Below, one piece after another: positions 1 through 14,635 of a stretch of 64,000 nt of DNA. The stretch covers positions 8,971,662 through 9,035,661 of the forward strand of contig OZ024742.1 of the NCBI GenBank assembly GCA_964016885.1, written 5' to 3'. The position numbers were made by a program, and so were the translations under genes. The DNA comes from Eledone cirrhosa (Eukaryota > Mollusca > Cephalopoda > Octopoda > Eledonidae). Position 1 is the stretch's first letter, and the number at the start of each line of letters is the position of its first letter. Below the pieces are notes generated by a model, which did not search any database, was not told the DNA's origin, and saw nothing but the letters and a program-made list of their open reading frames with translations.

Positions 1-502
1 GGCTTTTTTATAGAAGTAGGATTCGATGTTGCCTTCTTCTGTTACCCTGAGTTAGAAGTCCAGTAGGGATAGGGATCCGCGGTCATCGGGGTTCTCCATG
101 CTGAACTTTATACTGGCGTCCATGCTGGAGAATGTTGTGTATATTTTATCCGCCTCCTCACGCGATGATGTAAGGATGAGTATGTAATCTACATATCGGG
201 AGAAGAAGGTATGGGAATGGCAGGTGTTGAGGGCTCGGCATTCTAGCTGGATCAATATAGGTGATGGCCAGCAGACACGATAGGCTGGATCCCATGGGTA
301 ATCCTGTTGTCTGTCTGTATGTGTGGTGGTAGAAGGTGAAGTACGTGTTGTCTACTGTGAAGGACAAAAGCTGGTGTATGTCCGTCGGATGGAGGCCGTA
401 GCAGTGGATGTCCTCTGCGACCACGCTGTCCGTCAATAAATCGACAGCTGGATGAGCAGGGACTGTAGTGTAGAGGGAGACAACGTTGAGGCTAAAGGCG
501 TA
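1..502 (-). pseudogene. Penelope-like reverse transcriptase relic, incomplete at the left edge
   Basis: Seen on the minus strand: NVVSLYTTVP (458-487) matches RT motif A, GLPMGSSLS (278-304) the motif B region, and SRYVDYILIL (about 169-198) motif C, followed by FSMENP and SLLDF near 55-100. This order and wording resemble Penelope-like elements (DVVSLYTNVP, GTPMGSPLS, RYVDD, FLD). Reverse transcriptases copy RNA into DNA for retroelement insertion. The copy is dead: motif A Asp is Asn, the second motif C Asp is Tyr, the frame shifts by one base near 249-253 just after ITYID, a TAA (52-54) interrupts the frame after LLDF, and TGA (503-505) closes it upstream of motif A. After the TAA the same frame continues to base 1 as RT-like sequence (ESYFYKKA at the edge), so the element extends leftwards out of the window. 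No GIY-YIG endonuclease is visible. RT identity is fairly secure; the Penelope assignment is from motif recall only and another RT family remains possible. Confidence 0.75.
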
Positions 503-659
503 TCAACTCGGGGAGGAGGCTTGGTTTGAACTCCAAATGGCGGATCATTCTACTTTGAAAAAGAATCGTTTTTCAATATTACTCTAGCCCTGGCCGGCCA
601 TAGGATCCAACCTTTTTGCCAGCATATGATGAGGTTTTATTACCACTGCAATCAGAAGC
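503..659. other. Unassigned flank between RT relic and CA-rich tract
   Basis: No gene, RNA or clear repeat recognised. It may be 5' sequence of the same retroelement that has decayed, but no RT-like peptide is readable upstream of the TGA at 503-505. A short imperfect inverted pair (GAAAAAGAATC / GTTTTTCAATATT, about 555-580) is present and has no obvious meaning. Confidence 0.4.
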
Positions 660-890
660 GACGCACGCAAACTTACACACGCACCCGTGCATTTACACAC
701 ACGTACACACTCCTCACACAAATTGATAGATTTACTTTCTGTGGAACGCTGCACGCAAGCACACACACATAAATATGCGCGCACGTACATACACACGCAC
801 ACATGTTAATAGTTAAAGCTTTCCTTCCACTCTTATTTCCACACACATCACTCATACACATGTCTCTACATTGACATATATACATAGTGT
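660..890. repeat. CA-rich simple-sequence tract
   Basis: Interrupted CACA, CGCACA and TACACA runs, for example around 674-720, 760-805 and 840-865. On the minus strand this reads as TGTGTG/CGTGTG and gives Cys/Val/Met-rich open frames (584-802 and 673-885) that are low complexity and not credible proteins. It looks like a degenerate (CA)n microsatellite, a common feature of animal intergenic DNA. Confidence 0.7.
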
Positions 891-1142
891 ATCCAACACA
901 TCATTCACTTTGCCACTTTGTTTCTAACTCTCCCCTCCCATACCCTCATTGCCATTATGCATATTAATTTAAGTTTGGCGTCGTTGAGGTGGGCGGAGTC
1001 GTTTGAAACCTATAAACCAAAGATAATCGAGAATTATAACACACGGAATTCTGACATTGTTGAAATTAATATATAGCTATTACAAATATATATTTCAATA
1101 CGGGAATTGAATAATGAAGACCGTATATAATGTCATAAAGAG
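891..1142. other. AT-rich unassigned DNA up to the satellite edge
   Basis: No ORF of note, no RNA gene and no recognisable satellite monomer. There is a TATAAA at 1011-1016 about 30 bp after a GGGCGGAG (about 991-998), and an AT-rich stretch (1065-1105). I see no gene that these would serve. The sequence changes to perfect satellite within a few bases at 1143. Confidence 0.5.
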
Positions 1143-4100
1143 CACATATATATAGAGACAGACAACACAGTATTGGCTACAGTATCACATATATATAGAG
1201 ACAGACAACACAGTATTGGCTACAGTATAACATATATATAGAGACAGACAACACAGTATTGGCTACCGTATCATATATATATAGAGACAGACAACACAGT
1301 ATTGGCTAGAGTATCAAATATATATAGAGACAGACAACACAATATTGGCTACAGTATCACATATATATAGAGACAGGCAACACAGTATTGACTACAGTAT
1401 CACATATATATAGAGACAGACAACACATTATTGGCTACAGTATCACATATATATAGAGACAGACAACACAGTATTGGCTACAGTATCACATATATACAGA
1501 GACAGACAATACAGTATTGGCTACAGTATCACATATATATAGAGACAGACAACACAGTATTGGCTACAGTATCACATATATACAGAGACAGACAACACAG
1601 TATTGGCTACAGTATCACATATATATAGAGACAGACAACACAGTATTGGCTAGAGTATCACATATATATAGAGACAGACAACACAGTATTCGCTACAGTA
1701 TCACATATATATAGAGACAGACAACACAGTATTGGCTACAGTATCACATATATATAGAGACAGACAACACAGTATTGGCTACAGTATCACAAATATATAG
1801 AGACAGACAACACAGTATTGGCTACAGTATCACATATATACAGAGTCAGACAACACAGTATTGGCTACAGTATCACATATATATAGAGACAGACAACACA
1901 GTATTGGCTACAGTATCACAAATATATAGAGACAGACAACACAGTATTTGCTACAGTATCACATATATATAGAGACAGACAACACAGTATTGTCTAGAGT
2001 ATGGCATATATATAGAGACAGACAACACAGTATTGGCTACAGTATCACATATATATAGAGACAGACAACACAGTATTGGCTACAGTATCACATATATACA
2101 GAGACAGACAACACAGTATTGGCTACAGTATCACATATATATAGAGACAGACAACACAGTATTGGCAACTGTATCACATAAATATAGAGACAGACAACAC
2201 AGTATTGGCTACAGTATCACATATATATAGAAACAGACAACACAGTATTGGCTACAGTATCACATATATATAGAGACAGACAACACAGTATTGGTTACAG
2301 TATAACATATATATAGAGACAGACAACACAGTATTGGCTACAGTATCACATATATATAGAGACAGACAACACAGTATTGGCTACAGTATCACATATATAT
2401 AGAGACAGACAACACAGTATTGGCTACAGTATCACATATATATAGAGACAGACAACACAGTATTGGCTACAGTATCACATATATATAGAGACAGACAACA
2501 CAGTATTGGTTACAGTATCACATATATATAGAGACAGACAACACAGTATTGGCTACAGTATCACATATATATAGAGACAGACAACACAGTATTGGCTACA
2601 GTATCACATATATATAGAGACAGACAACACAGTATTGGTTACAGTATCTCATATATATAGAGACAGACAACACAGTATTGGCTACAGTATCACATATATA
2701 TAGAGACAGACATCACAGTATTGGCTAGAGTATCACATATATATAGAGACAGACAACACAGTATTGGCTACAGTATCACATATATATAGAGACAGACATC
2801 ACAGTATTGGCTACAGTATCACATATATATAGAGACAGACAACACAGTATTGGCTACAGTATCACATATATATAGAGACAGACAACACAGTATTGGCTAC
2901 AGTATCACATATATATAGAGACAGACAACACGGTATTGGCTACAGTATCATATATATATAGAGACAGCCATCACAGTATTGGCTAGAGTATCACATATAT
3001 ATAGAGACAGACAACACGGTATTGGCTACAGTATCACATATATATAGAGACAGACATCACAGTATTGGCTACAGTATCACATATATATAGAGACAGACAA
3101 CACAGTATTGGCTAGAGTATCACATATATATAGAGACAGACAACACAGTATTGGCTACAGTATAACATATATATAGAGACAGACAACACAGTATTGGCTA
3201 CAGTATCACATATATATAGAGACAGACAACACAGTATTGGCTACAGTATCACATATATACAGAGACAGACAACACAGTATTGGCTACAGTATCACATATA
3301 TATAGAGACAGACAACACAGTATTGGCTACATTATCACATATATATAGAGACAGACAACACAGTATTGGTTACAGTATCACATATATATAGAGACAGACA
3401 ACACAGTATTGGTTACAGTATCACATATATATAGAGACAGACAACACAATATTGGCTACAGTATCACATATATATAGAGACAGACAACACAGTATTGGCT
3501 ACAGTATCACATATATATAGAGACAGACAACACAGTATTGGTTACAGTATCACATATATATAGAGACAGACAACACAGTATTGGCTACAGTATCACATAT
3601 ATATAGAGACAGACAACACAGTATTGGCTACAGTATCACATATATATAGAGACAGACAACACAGTATTCGCTACAGTATCACATATATATAGAGACAGAC
3701 AACACAGTATTGGCTACAGTATCACATATATATAGAGACAGACAACACAGTAATGGCTACAGTATCACAAATATATAGAGACAGACAACACAGTATTTGC
3801 TACAGTATCACATATATATAGAGACAGACAACACAGTATTGTCTAGAGTATAACATATATATAGAGACAGAAAACACAGTATTGGCTACAGTATCACATA
3901 TATATAGAGACAGACAACACAGTATTGGCAATTGTATCACATATATATAGAGACAGACAACACAGTATTGGCTACAGTATCACATATATATATATAGACA
4001 GACAACACTATTGGCTACAGTATCTCATATATATAGAGACAGACAACACAGTATTGGCTACAGTATCACATATATATAGAGACAGACAACACAGTATTGG

Positions 4101-7069
4101 CTACAGTATCACTTATATATAGAGACAGACAACACAGTATTGGCTACAGTATCACTTATATATAGAGACAGACAACACAGTATTGGCTACAGTATCACAT
4201 ATATATAGAGACAAACATCACAGTATTGGCTACAGTATCACATATATATATAGAGATAGACAACACAGTATTGGCTACAGTATCACATATATATAGAGAC
4301 AGACAACACAGTATTGGTTACAGTATCACATATATATAGAGACAGACAACACAGTATTGGCTACAGTATCACATATATATAGAGACAGACAACACAGTAT
4401 TGGTTACAGTATAACATATATATAGAGACAGACAACACGGTATTGGCTACAGTATCATATATATATAGAGACAGACATCACAGTATTGGCTAGAGTATCA
4501 CATATATATAGAGACAGACAACACAGTATTGGCTACAGTATAACATATATATAGAGACAGACAACACAGTATTGGCTACAGTATCACATATATATAGAGA
4601 CAGACAACACAGTATCGCCTAGAGTATCACATATATATAGAGACAGACAACACAGTATTGGTTACAGTATCACATATATATAGAGACAGACAACACAGTA
4701 TTGGCTACAGTATCACATATATATAGAGACAGACAACACAGTATCGCCTAGAGTATCACATATATATAGAGACAGACAACACAGTATTGGCTACAGTATC
4801 ACATATATATAGAGACAGACAACACAGTATTGGCTACAGTATCACATATATATAGAGACAGACAACACAGTATTGGTTACAGTATCACATATATATAGAG
4901 ACAGACAACACAGTATTGGCTACAGTATCACATATATATAGAGACAGACAACACAGTATTGGCTACAGTATCACATATATATAGAGACAGACAACACAGT
5001 ATTGGTTACAGTATCACATATATATAGAGACAGACAACACAGTATTGGCTACAGTATCACATATATATAGAGACAGACAACACAGTATTGGCTACAGTAT
5101 CACATATATATAGAGAACGACAACACAGTATCGCCTACAGTATCACATATATATATAGAGACAGACAACACAATATTGGCTACAGTATCACATATATATA
5201 GAGACAGACAACACAGTATTGGCTACAGTATCACATATATACAGAGACAGACAACACAGTATTGGCTACAGTATCACATATATATAGAGACAGACAACAC
5301 AGTATTGGCTACAGTATCACATATATACAGAGACAGACAACACAGTATTGGCTACAGTATCACATATATATAGAGACAGACAACACAGTATTGGCTAGAG
5401 TATCACATATATATAGAGACAGACAACACAGTATTGGCTACAGTATCACATATATATAGAGACAGACAACACAGTATTGGCTACAGTATCACATATATAC
5501 AGAGACAGACAACACAGTATTGGCTGCAGTATCACATATATATAGAGACATACAACACAGTATTGGCAACTGTATCACATAAATATAGAGACAGACAACA
5601 CAGTATTGGCTACAGTATCACATATATATATATAGACAGACAACACTATTGGCTACAGTATCTCATATATATAGAGACAGACAACACAGTATTGACTACA
5701 GTATCACATATATATAGAGACAGACAACACGGTATTGGCTACAGTATCATATATATATAGAGACAGACATCACAGTATTGGCTAGAGTATCACATATATA
5801 TAGAGACAGACAACACGGTATTGGCTACAGTATCACATATATATAGAGACAGACAACACAGTATTGGTTACAGTATAACATATATATAGAGACAGACAAC
5901 ACGGTATTGGCTACAGTATTATATATATATAGAGACAGACATCACAGTATTGGCTACAGTATCACATATATATAGAGACAGACAACACAGTATTGGCTAC
6001 AGTATCACAAATATATAGAGACAGACAACACAGTATTTGCTACAGTATCACATATATACAGAGACAGACAACACAGTATTGGCTACAGTATCACATATAT
6101 ATAGAGACAGACAACACAGTATTGTCTAGAGTATAACATATATATAGAGACAAACAACACAGTATTGGCTACAGTATCACATATATATAGAGACAGACAA
6201 CACAGTATTGGCTACAGTATCACATATATACAGAGACAGACAACACAGTATTGGCTACAGTATCAGATATATATAGAGACAGACAACACAGTATTGGCAA
6301 CTGTATCACATAAATATAGAGACAGACAACACAGTATTGGCAACTGTATCACATAAATATAGAGACAGACAACACAGTATTGGCTACAGTATCACATATA
6401 TATATATAGACAGACAACACTATTGGCTACAGTATCTCATATATATAGAGACAGACAACACAGTATTGGCTACAGTATCACATATATATAGAGACAGACA
6501 ACACAGTATTGGCTACAGTATCACATATATATAGAGACAGACAACACAGTATTGGTTACAGTATAACATATATATAGAGACAGACAAGACGGTATTGGCT
6601 ACAGTATCATATATATATAGAGACAGACATCACAGTATTGGCTAGAGTATCACATATATATAGAGACAGACAACACGGTATTGGCTACAGTATCACATAT
6701 ATATAGAGACAGACAACACAGTATTGGCTACAGTATCACATATATATAGAGACAGACAACACGGTATTGGCTACAGTATCACATATATATAGAGACAGAC
6801 ATCACAGTATTGGCTACAGTATCACATATATATAGAGACAGACAACACAGTATTGGCTACAGTATCACATATATATAGAGACAGACAACACAGTATTGGC
6901 TACAGTATCACATATATATAGAGACAGACATCACAGTATTGGCTACAGTATCACATATATATAGAGCCAGACAACACAGTATTGGCTACAGTATCACATA
7001 TATATAGAGACAGACAACACAGTATTGGCTACAGTATCACATATATATAGAGACAGACATCACAGTATT
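1143..7069 (+). repeat. Array zone A: left-edge monomers with scattered substitutions
   Basis: Most monomers here are close to the consensus but carry individual changes, for example CTACCGTATCAT (1263), TATCAAATAT (1313), GACAGGCAAC (1373), TTGACTAC (1388) and CACATTATTGG (1424). Frequent variants are TATACAGAG, GGTTACAG, CACGGTATT and GACATCAC. Some stretches show a three-monomer rhythm of 129 bp: GGTTACAG at 2508/2637, 3411/3540 and 4875/5004, and ATCGCCTAGAG at about 4613/4742. There are few copies of the GAGCCAG variant that is common further right. Confidence 0.75.
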
Positions 7070-9905
7070 GGCTACAGTATCACATATATATAGAGACAGA
7101 CAACACAGTATTGGCAACTGTATCACATAAATATAGAGACAGACAACACAGTATTGGCTACAGTATCACATATATATAGAGACAGACAACACAGTATTGG
7201 CAACTGTATCACATAAATATAGAGACAGACAACACAGTATTGGCTACAGTATCACATATATATATATAGACAGACAACACTATTGGCTACAGTATCTCAT
7301 ATATATAGAGACAGACAATACAGTATTGGCTACAGTATCACATATATATAGAGACAGACAACACAGTATTGGCTACAGTATCACATATATATAGAGACAG
7401 ACAACACAGTATGGTTACAGTATAACATATATATAGAGACAGACAACACGGTATTGGCTACAGTATCATATATATATAGAGACAGACATCACAGTATTGG
7501 CTAGAGTATCACATATATATAGAGACTGACAACACGGTATTGGCTACAGTATCACATATATATAGAGACAGACAACACAGTATTGGCTACAGTATCACAT
7601 ATATATAGAGACAGACAACACGGTATTGGCTACAGTATCACATATATATAGAGACAGACATCACAGTGTTGGCTACAGTATCACATATATATAGAGACAG
7701 ACAACACAGTATTGGCTACAGTATCACATATATATAGAGACAGACAACACAGTATTGGCTACAGTATCACATATATATAGAGACAGACATCACAGTATTG
7801 GCTACAGTATCACATATATATAGAGCCAGAGAACACAGTATTGGCTACAGTATCACATATATATAGAGACAGACAACACAGTATTGGCTACAGTATCACA
7901 TATATATAGAGACAGACATCACAGTATTGGCTACAGTATCACATATATATAGAGACAGACAACACAGTATTGGCTACAGTATCACATATATATAGAGACA
8001 GACAACACAGTATTGGCTACAGTATCACATATATATAGAGCCAGAGAACACAGTATTGGCTACAGTATCACATATATATAGAGCCAGACAACACAGTATT
8101 GGCTAGAGTATAACATATATATAGAGACAGACAACACAGTATTGGCTACATTATCACATATATATAGAGAAAGACAACACAGTATTGGCTAGAGTATCAC
8201 ATATATATAGAGCCAGACAACACAGTATTGGCTAGAGTATCACATATATATAGAGACAGACAACACAGTATTGGCTAGAGTATAACATATATATAGAGAC
8301 AGACAACACAGTATTGGCTACAGTATCACATATATATAGAGACAGACAACACAGTATTGGCTAGAGTATCACATATATATAGAGCCAGACAACACAGTAT
8401 TGGCTAGAGTATCACATATATATAGAGACAGACAACACAGTATTGGCTAGAGTATAACATATATATAGAGATAGACAACACAGTATTGGCTACAGTATCA
8501 CATATATATAGAGACAGACAACACAGTATTGGCTAGAGTATAACATATATATAGAGCCAGACAACACAGTATTGGCTAGAGTATCACATATATATAGAGA
8601 CAGACAACACAGTATTGGCTACAGTATCACATATATATAGAGACAGACAACACTGTATTTGCTACAGTATCACATATATATAGAGACAGACAACAGAGTA
8701 TTGGCTACAGTATCACATATATATAGAGACAGACAACAGAGTATTGGCTACAGTATCACATATATATAGAGACAGACAACACAGTATTGGCTACAGTATC
8801 TCATATATATTGAGACAGACAACACAGTATTGGCTACAGTATCACATATATATAGAGACAGACAACACAGTATTGGCTACAGTATCACATACATATAGAG
8901 ACAGACAACACAGTATTAGCTACAGTATCACATATATATAGAGACAGACAACTCAGTATTGGCTACAGTATCACATATATATAGAGACAGACAACACAGT
9001 ATTGGCTACAGTATCACATATATATAGAGACAGACAACACAGTATTGGCTAGAGTATCACATATATATAGAGCCAGACAACACAGTATTGGCTAGAGTAT
9101 CACATATATATAGAGACAGACAACACAGTATTGGCTAGAGTATAACATATATATAGAGACAGACAACACAGTATTGGCTACAGTATCACATATATATAGA
9201 GACAGACAACACAGTATTGGCTAGAGTATAACATATATATAGAGCCAGACAACACAGTATTGGCTAGAGTATCACATATATACAGAGACAGACAACACAG
9301 TATTGGCTACAGTATCACATATATATAGAGACAGACAACACAGTATTGGCTAGAGTATCACATATATATAGAGACAGACAACACAGTAATGGCTACAGTA
9401 TCACATATATATAGAGACAGACAACACAGTATTGGCTACAGTATCACATATATATAGAGACAGACAACACAGTATTGGCTACAGTATCACATATATATAG
9501 AGACAGACAACACAGTATTGGCTAGAGTATCACATATATATAGAGACAGACAACACAGTAATGGCTACAGTATCACATATATATAGAGACAGACAACACA
9601 GTATTGGCTACAGTATCACATATATATAGAGACAGACAACACAGTATTGGCTAGAGTATCACATATATATAGAGACAGACAACACAGTATTGGCTACAGT
9701 ATCTCATATATATAGAGACATACAACACAGTATTGGCTACAGTATCACATATATATAGAGACAGACAACATAGTATTAGCTACAGTATCACATATATATA
9801 GAGACAGACAACACAGTAATGGCTACAGTATCACATATATATAGAGACAGACAACACAGTATTGGCTACAGTATCACATATATATAGAGACAGACAACAC
9901 AGTAT
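7070..9905 (+). repeat. Array zone B, duplicated block, copy 1 (offset 4729/4730)
   Basis: This block of about 2.84 kb reappears at about 11800-14635. Shared marks: GGCAACTG at 7113 and 11842 (offset 4729), CAGTGTT near 7664 and 12394, and GTAATGG at 9816 and 14546 (offset 4730). The 1-bp change in offset is explained by a missing T in CAGTATGGTTACAG at about 7410 in this copy. Contains many GAGCCAG and GAGTATAAC monomers. Confidence 0.8.
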
Positions 9906-11799
9906 TGGCTACAGTATCACATATATATAGAGACAAACAACACAGTATTGGCAACTGTATCACATAAATATAGAGACAGACAACACAGTATTGGCTACAG
10001 TATCACATATATATAGAGACAGACAACACAGTATTGGCAACTGTATCACATAAATATAGAGACAGACAACACAGTATTGGCTACAGTATCACATATATAT
10101 ATATAGACAGACAACACTATTGGCTACAGTATCTCATATATATAGAGACAGACAATACAGTATTGGCTACAGTATCACATATATATAGAGACAGACAACA
10201 CAGTATTGGCTACAGTATCACATATATATAGAGACAGACAACACAGTATTGGTTACAGTATAACATATATATAGAGACAGACAACACGGTATTGGCTACA
10301 GTATCATATATATATAGAGACAGACATCACAGTATTGGCTAGAGTATCACATATATATAGAGACAGACAACACAGTATTGGCTACAGTATCACATATATA
10401 TAGAGCCAGAGAACACAGTATTGGCTACAGTATCACATATATATAGAGCCAGACAACACAGTATTGGCTACAGTATCACATATATATAGAGACAGACAAC
10501 ACAGTATTGGCTACAGTATCACATATATATAGAGACAGACAACACGGTATTGGCTACAGTATCACATATATATAGAGACAGACATCACAGTGTTGGCTAC
10601 AGTATCACATATATATAGAGACAGACAACACAGTATTGGCTACAGTATCACATATATATAGAGACAGACAACACAGTATTGGCTACAGTATCACATATAT
10701 ATAGAGACAGACATCACAGTATTGGCTACAGTATCACATATATATAGAGCCAGAGAACACAGTATTGGCTACAGTATCACATATATATAGAGACAGACAA
10801 CACAGTATTGGCTACAGTATCACATATATATAGAGACAGACATCACAGTATTGGCTACAGTATCACATATATATAGAGACAGACAACACAGTATTGGCTA
10901 CAGTATCACATATATATAGAGACAGACAACACAGTATTGGCTACAGTATCACATATATATAGAGCCAGAGAACACAGTATTGGCTACAGTATCACATATA
11001 TATAGAGCCAGACAACACAGTATTGGCTAGAGTATAACATATATATAGAGACAGACAACACAGTATTGGCTACATTATCACATATATATAGAGAAAGACA
11101 ACACAGTATTGGCTAGAGTATCACATATATATAGAGCCAGACAACACAGTATTGGCTAGAGTATCACATATATACAGAGACAGACAACACAGTATTGGCT
11201 ACAGTATCACATATATATAGAGACAGACAACACAGTATTGGCTAGAGTATCACATATATATAGAGACAGACAACACAGTAATGGCTACAGTATCACATAT
11301 ATATAGAGACAGACAACACAGTATTGGCTACAGTATCACATATATATAGAGACAGACAACACAGTATTGGCTACAGTATCACATATATATAGAGACAGAC
11401 AACACAGTATTGGCTAGAGTATCACATATATATAGAGACAGACAACACAGTAATGGCTACAGTATCACATATATATAGAGACAGACAACACAGTATTGGC
11501 TACAGTATCACATATATATAGAGACAGACAACACAGTATTGGCTAGAGTATCACATATATATAGAGACAGACAACACAGTATTGGCTACAGTATCTCATA
11601 TATATAGAGACATACAACACAGTATTGGCTACAGTATCACATATATATAGAGACAGACAACATAGTATTAGCTACAGTATCACATATATATAGAGACAGA
11701 CAACACAGTAATGGCTACAGTATCACATATATATAGAGACAGACAACACAGTATTGGCTACAGTATCACATATATATAGAGACAGACAACACAGTATTG
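9906..11799 (+). repeat. Array zone B, intermediate mosaic block
   Basis: A mosaic of copies of its neighbours. GTGTT at 10590 pairs with 7666 (offset 2924, 68 monomers) and with 12396 (offset 1806, 42 monomers). GTAATGG at 11278 pairs with 9386 (offset 1892, 44 monomers), and the stretch beginning 10034 matches that at 11926 with the same 1892-bp offset. Parts of this block thus derive from both flanking copies. Confidence 0.7.
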
Positions 11800-14635
11800 G
11801 CTACAGTATCACATATATATAGAGACAGACAACACAGTATTGGCAACTGTATCACATAAATATAGAGACAGACAACACAGTATTGGCTACAGTATCACAT
11901 ATATATAGAGACAGACAACACAGTATTGGCAACTGTATCACATAAATATAGAGACAGACAACACAGTATTGGCTACAGTATCACATATATATATATAGAC
12001 AGACAACACTATTGGCTACAGTATCTCATATATATAGAGACAGACAATACAGTATTGGCTACAGTATCACATATATATAGAGACAGACAACACAGTATTG
12101 GCTACAGTATCACATATATATAGAGACAGACAACACAGTATTGGTTACAGTATAACATATATATAGAGACAGACAACACGGTATTGGCTACAGTATCATA
12201 TATATATAGAGACAGACATCACAGTATTGGCTAGAGTATCACATATATATAGAGACTGACAACACGGTATTGGCTACAGTATCACATATATATAGAGACA
12301 GACAACACAGTATTGGCTACAGTATCACATATATATAGAGACAGACAACACGGTATTGGCTACAGTATCACATATATATAGAGACAGACATCACAGTGTT
12401 GGCTACAGTATCACATATATATAGAGACAGACAACACAGTATTGGCTACAGTATCACATATATATAGAGACAGACAACACAGTATTGGCTACAGTATCAC
12501 ATATATATAGAGACAGACATCACAGTATTGGCTACAGTATCACATATATATAGAGCCAGAGAACACAGTATTGGCTACAGTATCACATATATATAGAGAC
12601 AGACAACACAGTATTGGCTACAGTATCACATATATATAGAGACAGACATCACAGTATTGGCTACAGTATCACATATATATAGAGACAGACAACACAGTAT
12701 TGGCTACAGTATCACATATATATAGAGACAGACAACACAGTATTGGCTACAGTATCACATATATATAGAGCCAGAGAACACAGTATTGGCTACAGTATCA
12801 CATATATATAGAGCCAGACAACACAGTATTGGCTAGAGTATAACATATATATAGAGACAGACAACACAGTATTGGCTACATTATCACATATATATAGAGA
12901 AAGACAACACAGTATTGGCTAGAGTATCACATATATATAGAGCCAGACAACACAGTATTGGCTAGAGTATCACATATATATAGAGACAGACAACACAGTA
13001 TTGGCTAGAGTATAACATATATATAGAGACAGACAACACAGTATTGGCTACAGTATCACATATATATAGAGACAGACAACACAGTATTGGCTAGAGTATC
13101 ACATATATATAGAGCCAGACAACACAGTATTGGCTAGAGTATCACATATATATAGAGACAGACAACACAGTATTGGCTAGAGTATAACATATATATAGAG
13201 ATAGACAACACAGTATTGGCTACAGTATCACATATATATAGAGACAGACAACACAGTATTGGCTAGAGTATAACATATATATAGAGCCAGACAACACAGT
13301 ATTGGCTAGAGTATCACATATATATAGAGACAGACAACACAGTATTGGCTACAGTATCACATATATATAGAGACAGACAACACTGTATTGGCTACAGTAT
13401 CACATATATATAGAGACAGACAACAGAGTATTGGCTACAGTATCACATATATATAGAGACAGACAACAGAGTATTGGCTACAGTATCACATATATATAGA
13501 GACAGACAACACAGTATTGGCTACAGTATCTCATATATATTGAGACAGACAACACAGTATTGGCTACAGTATCACATATATATAGAGACAGACAACACAG
13601 TATTGGCTACAGTATCACATACATATAGAGACAGACAACACAGTATTAGCTACAGTATCACATATATATAGAGACAGACAACTCAGTATTGGCTACAGTA
13701 TCACATATATATAGAGACAGACAACACAGTATTGGCTACAGTATCACATATATATAGAGACAGACAACACAGTATTGGCTAGAGTATCACATATATATAG
13801 AGCCAGACAACACAGTATTGGCTAGAGTATCATATATATATAGAGACAGACAACACAGTATTGGCTAGAGTATAACATATATATAGAGACAGACAACACA
13901 GTATTGGCTACAGTATCACATATATATAGAGACAGACAACACAGTATTGGCTAGAGTATAACATATATATAGAGCCAGACAACACAGTATTGGCTAGAGT
14001 ATCACATATATACAGAGACAGACAACACAGTATTGGCTACAGTATCACATATATATAGAGACAGACAACACAGTATTGGCTAGAGTATCACATATATATA
14101 GAGACAGACAACACAGTAATGGCTACAGTATCACATATATATAGAGACAGACAACACAGTATTGGCTACAGTATCACATATATATAGAGACAAACAACAC
14201 AGTATTGGCTACAGTATCACATATATATAGAGACAGACAACACAGTATTGGCTAGAGTATCACATATATATAGAGACAGACAACACAGTAATGGCTACAG
14301 TATCACATATATATAGAGACAGACAACACAGTATTGGCTACAGTATCACATATATATAGAGACAGACAACACAGTATTGGCTAGAGTATCACATATATAT
14401 AGAGACAGACAACACAGTATTGGCTACAGTATCTCATATATATAGAGACATACAACACAGTATTGGCTACAGTATCACATATATATAGAGACAGACAACA
14501 TAGTATTAGCTACAGTATCACATATATATAGAGACAGACAACACAGTAATGGCTACAGTATCACATATATATAGAGACAGACAACACAGTATTGGCTACA
14601 GTATCACATATATATAGAGACAGACAACACAGTAT
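11800..14635 (+). repeat. Array zone B, duplicated block, copy 2
   Basis: Partner of 7070-9905. Monomer order and private variants are kept over the whole length, including the TATATTGAG/CATACATATAG cluster around 13530-13630 (matching 8800-8900). The few differences seen include TTGGCTAC against TTTGCTAC near 13388/8658 and ATCATATAT near 13830. Flanking monomers diverge on both sides. Confidence 0.8.

Noticed and set aside
584..885. Two minus-strand open frames rich in Cys and Val
   Set aside because: They are translations of the CA-rich simple-sequence tract and have no recognisable domain.
985..1020. GGGCGGAG plus TATAAA as a promoter driving transcription into the array
   Set aside because: Both motifs are short and common in AT-rich flanks, no gene follows, and nothing else supports a start site. 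Only RNA data could revive this.
5434..5760. 108-residue open frame (also 14721-15047 and 18249-18575) as a repeat protein gene
   Set aside because: It is a translation of consecutive satellite monomers, with start and stop set by monomer variants. The same frame is closed in most other monomers and no promoter or conserved ends exist.
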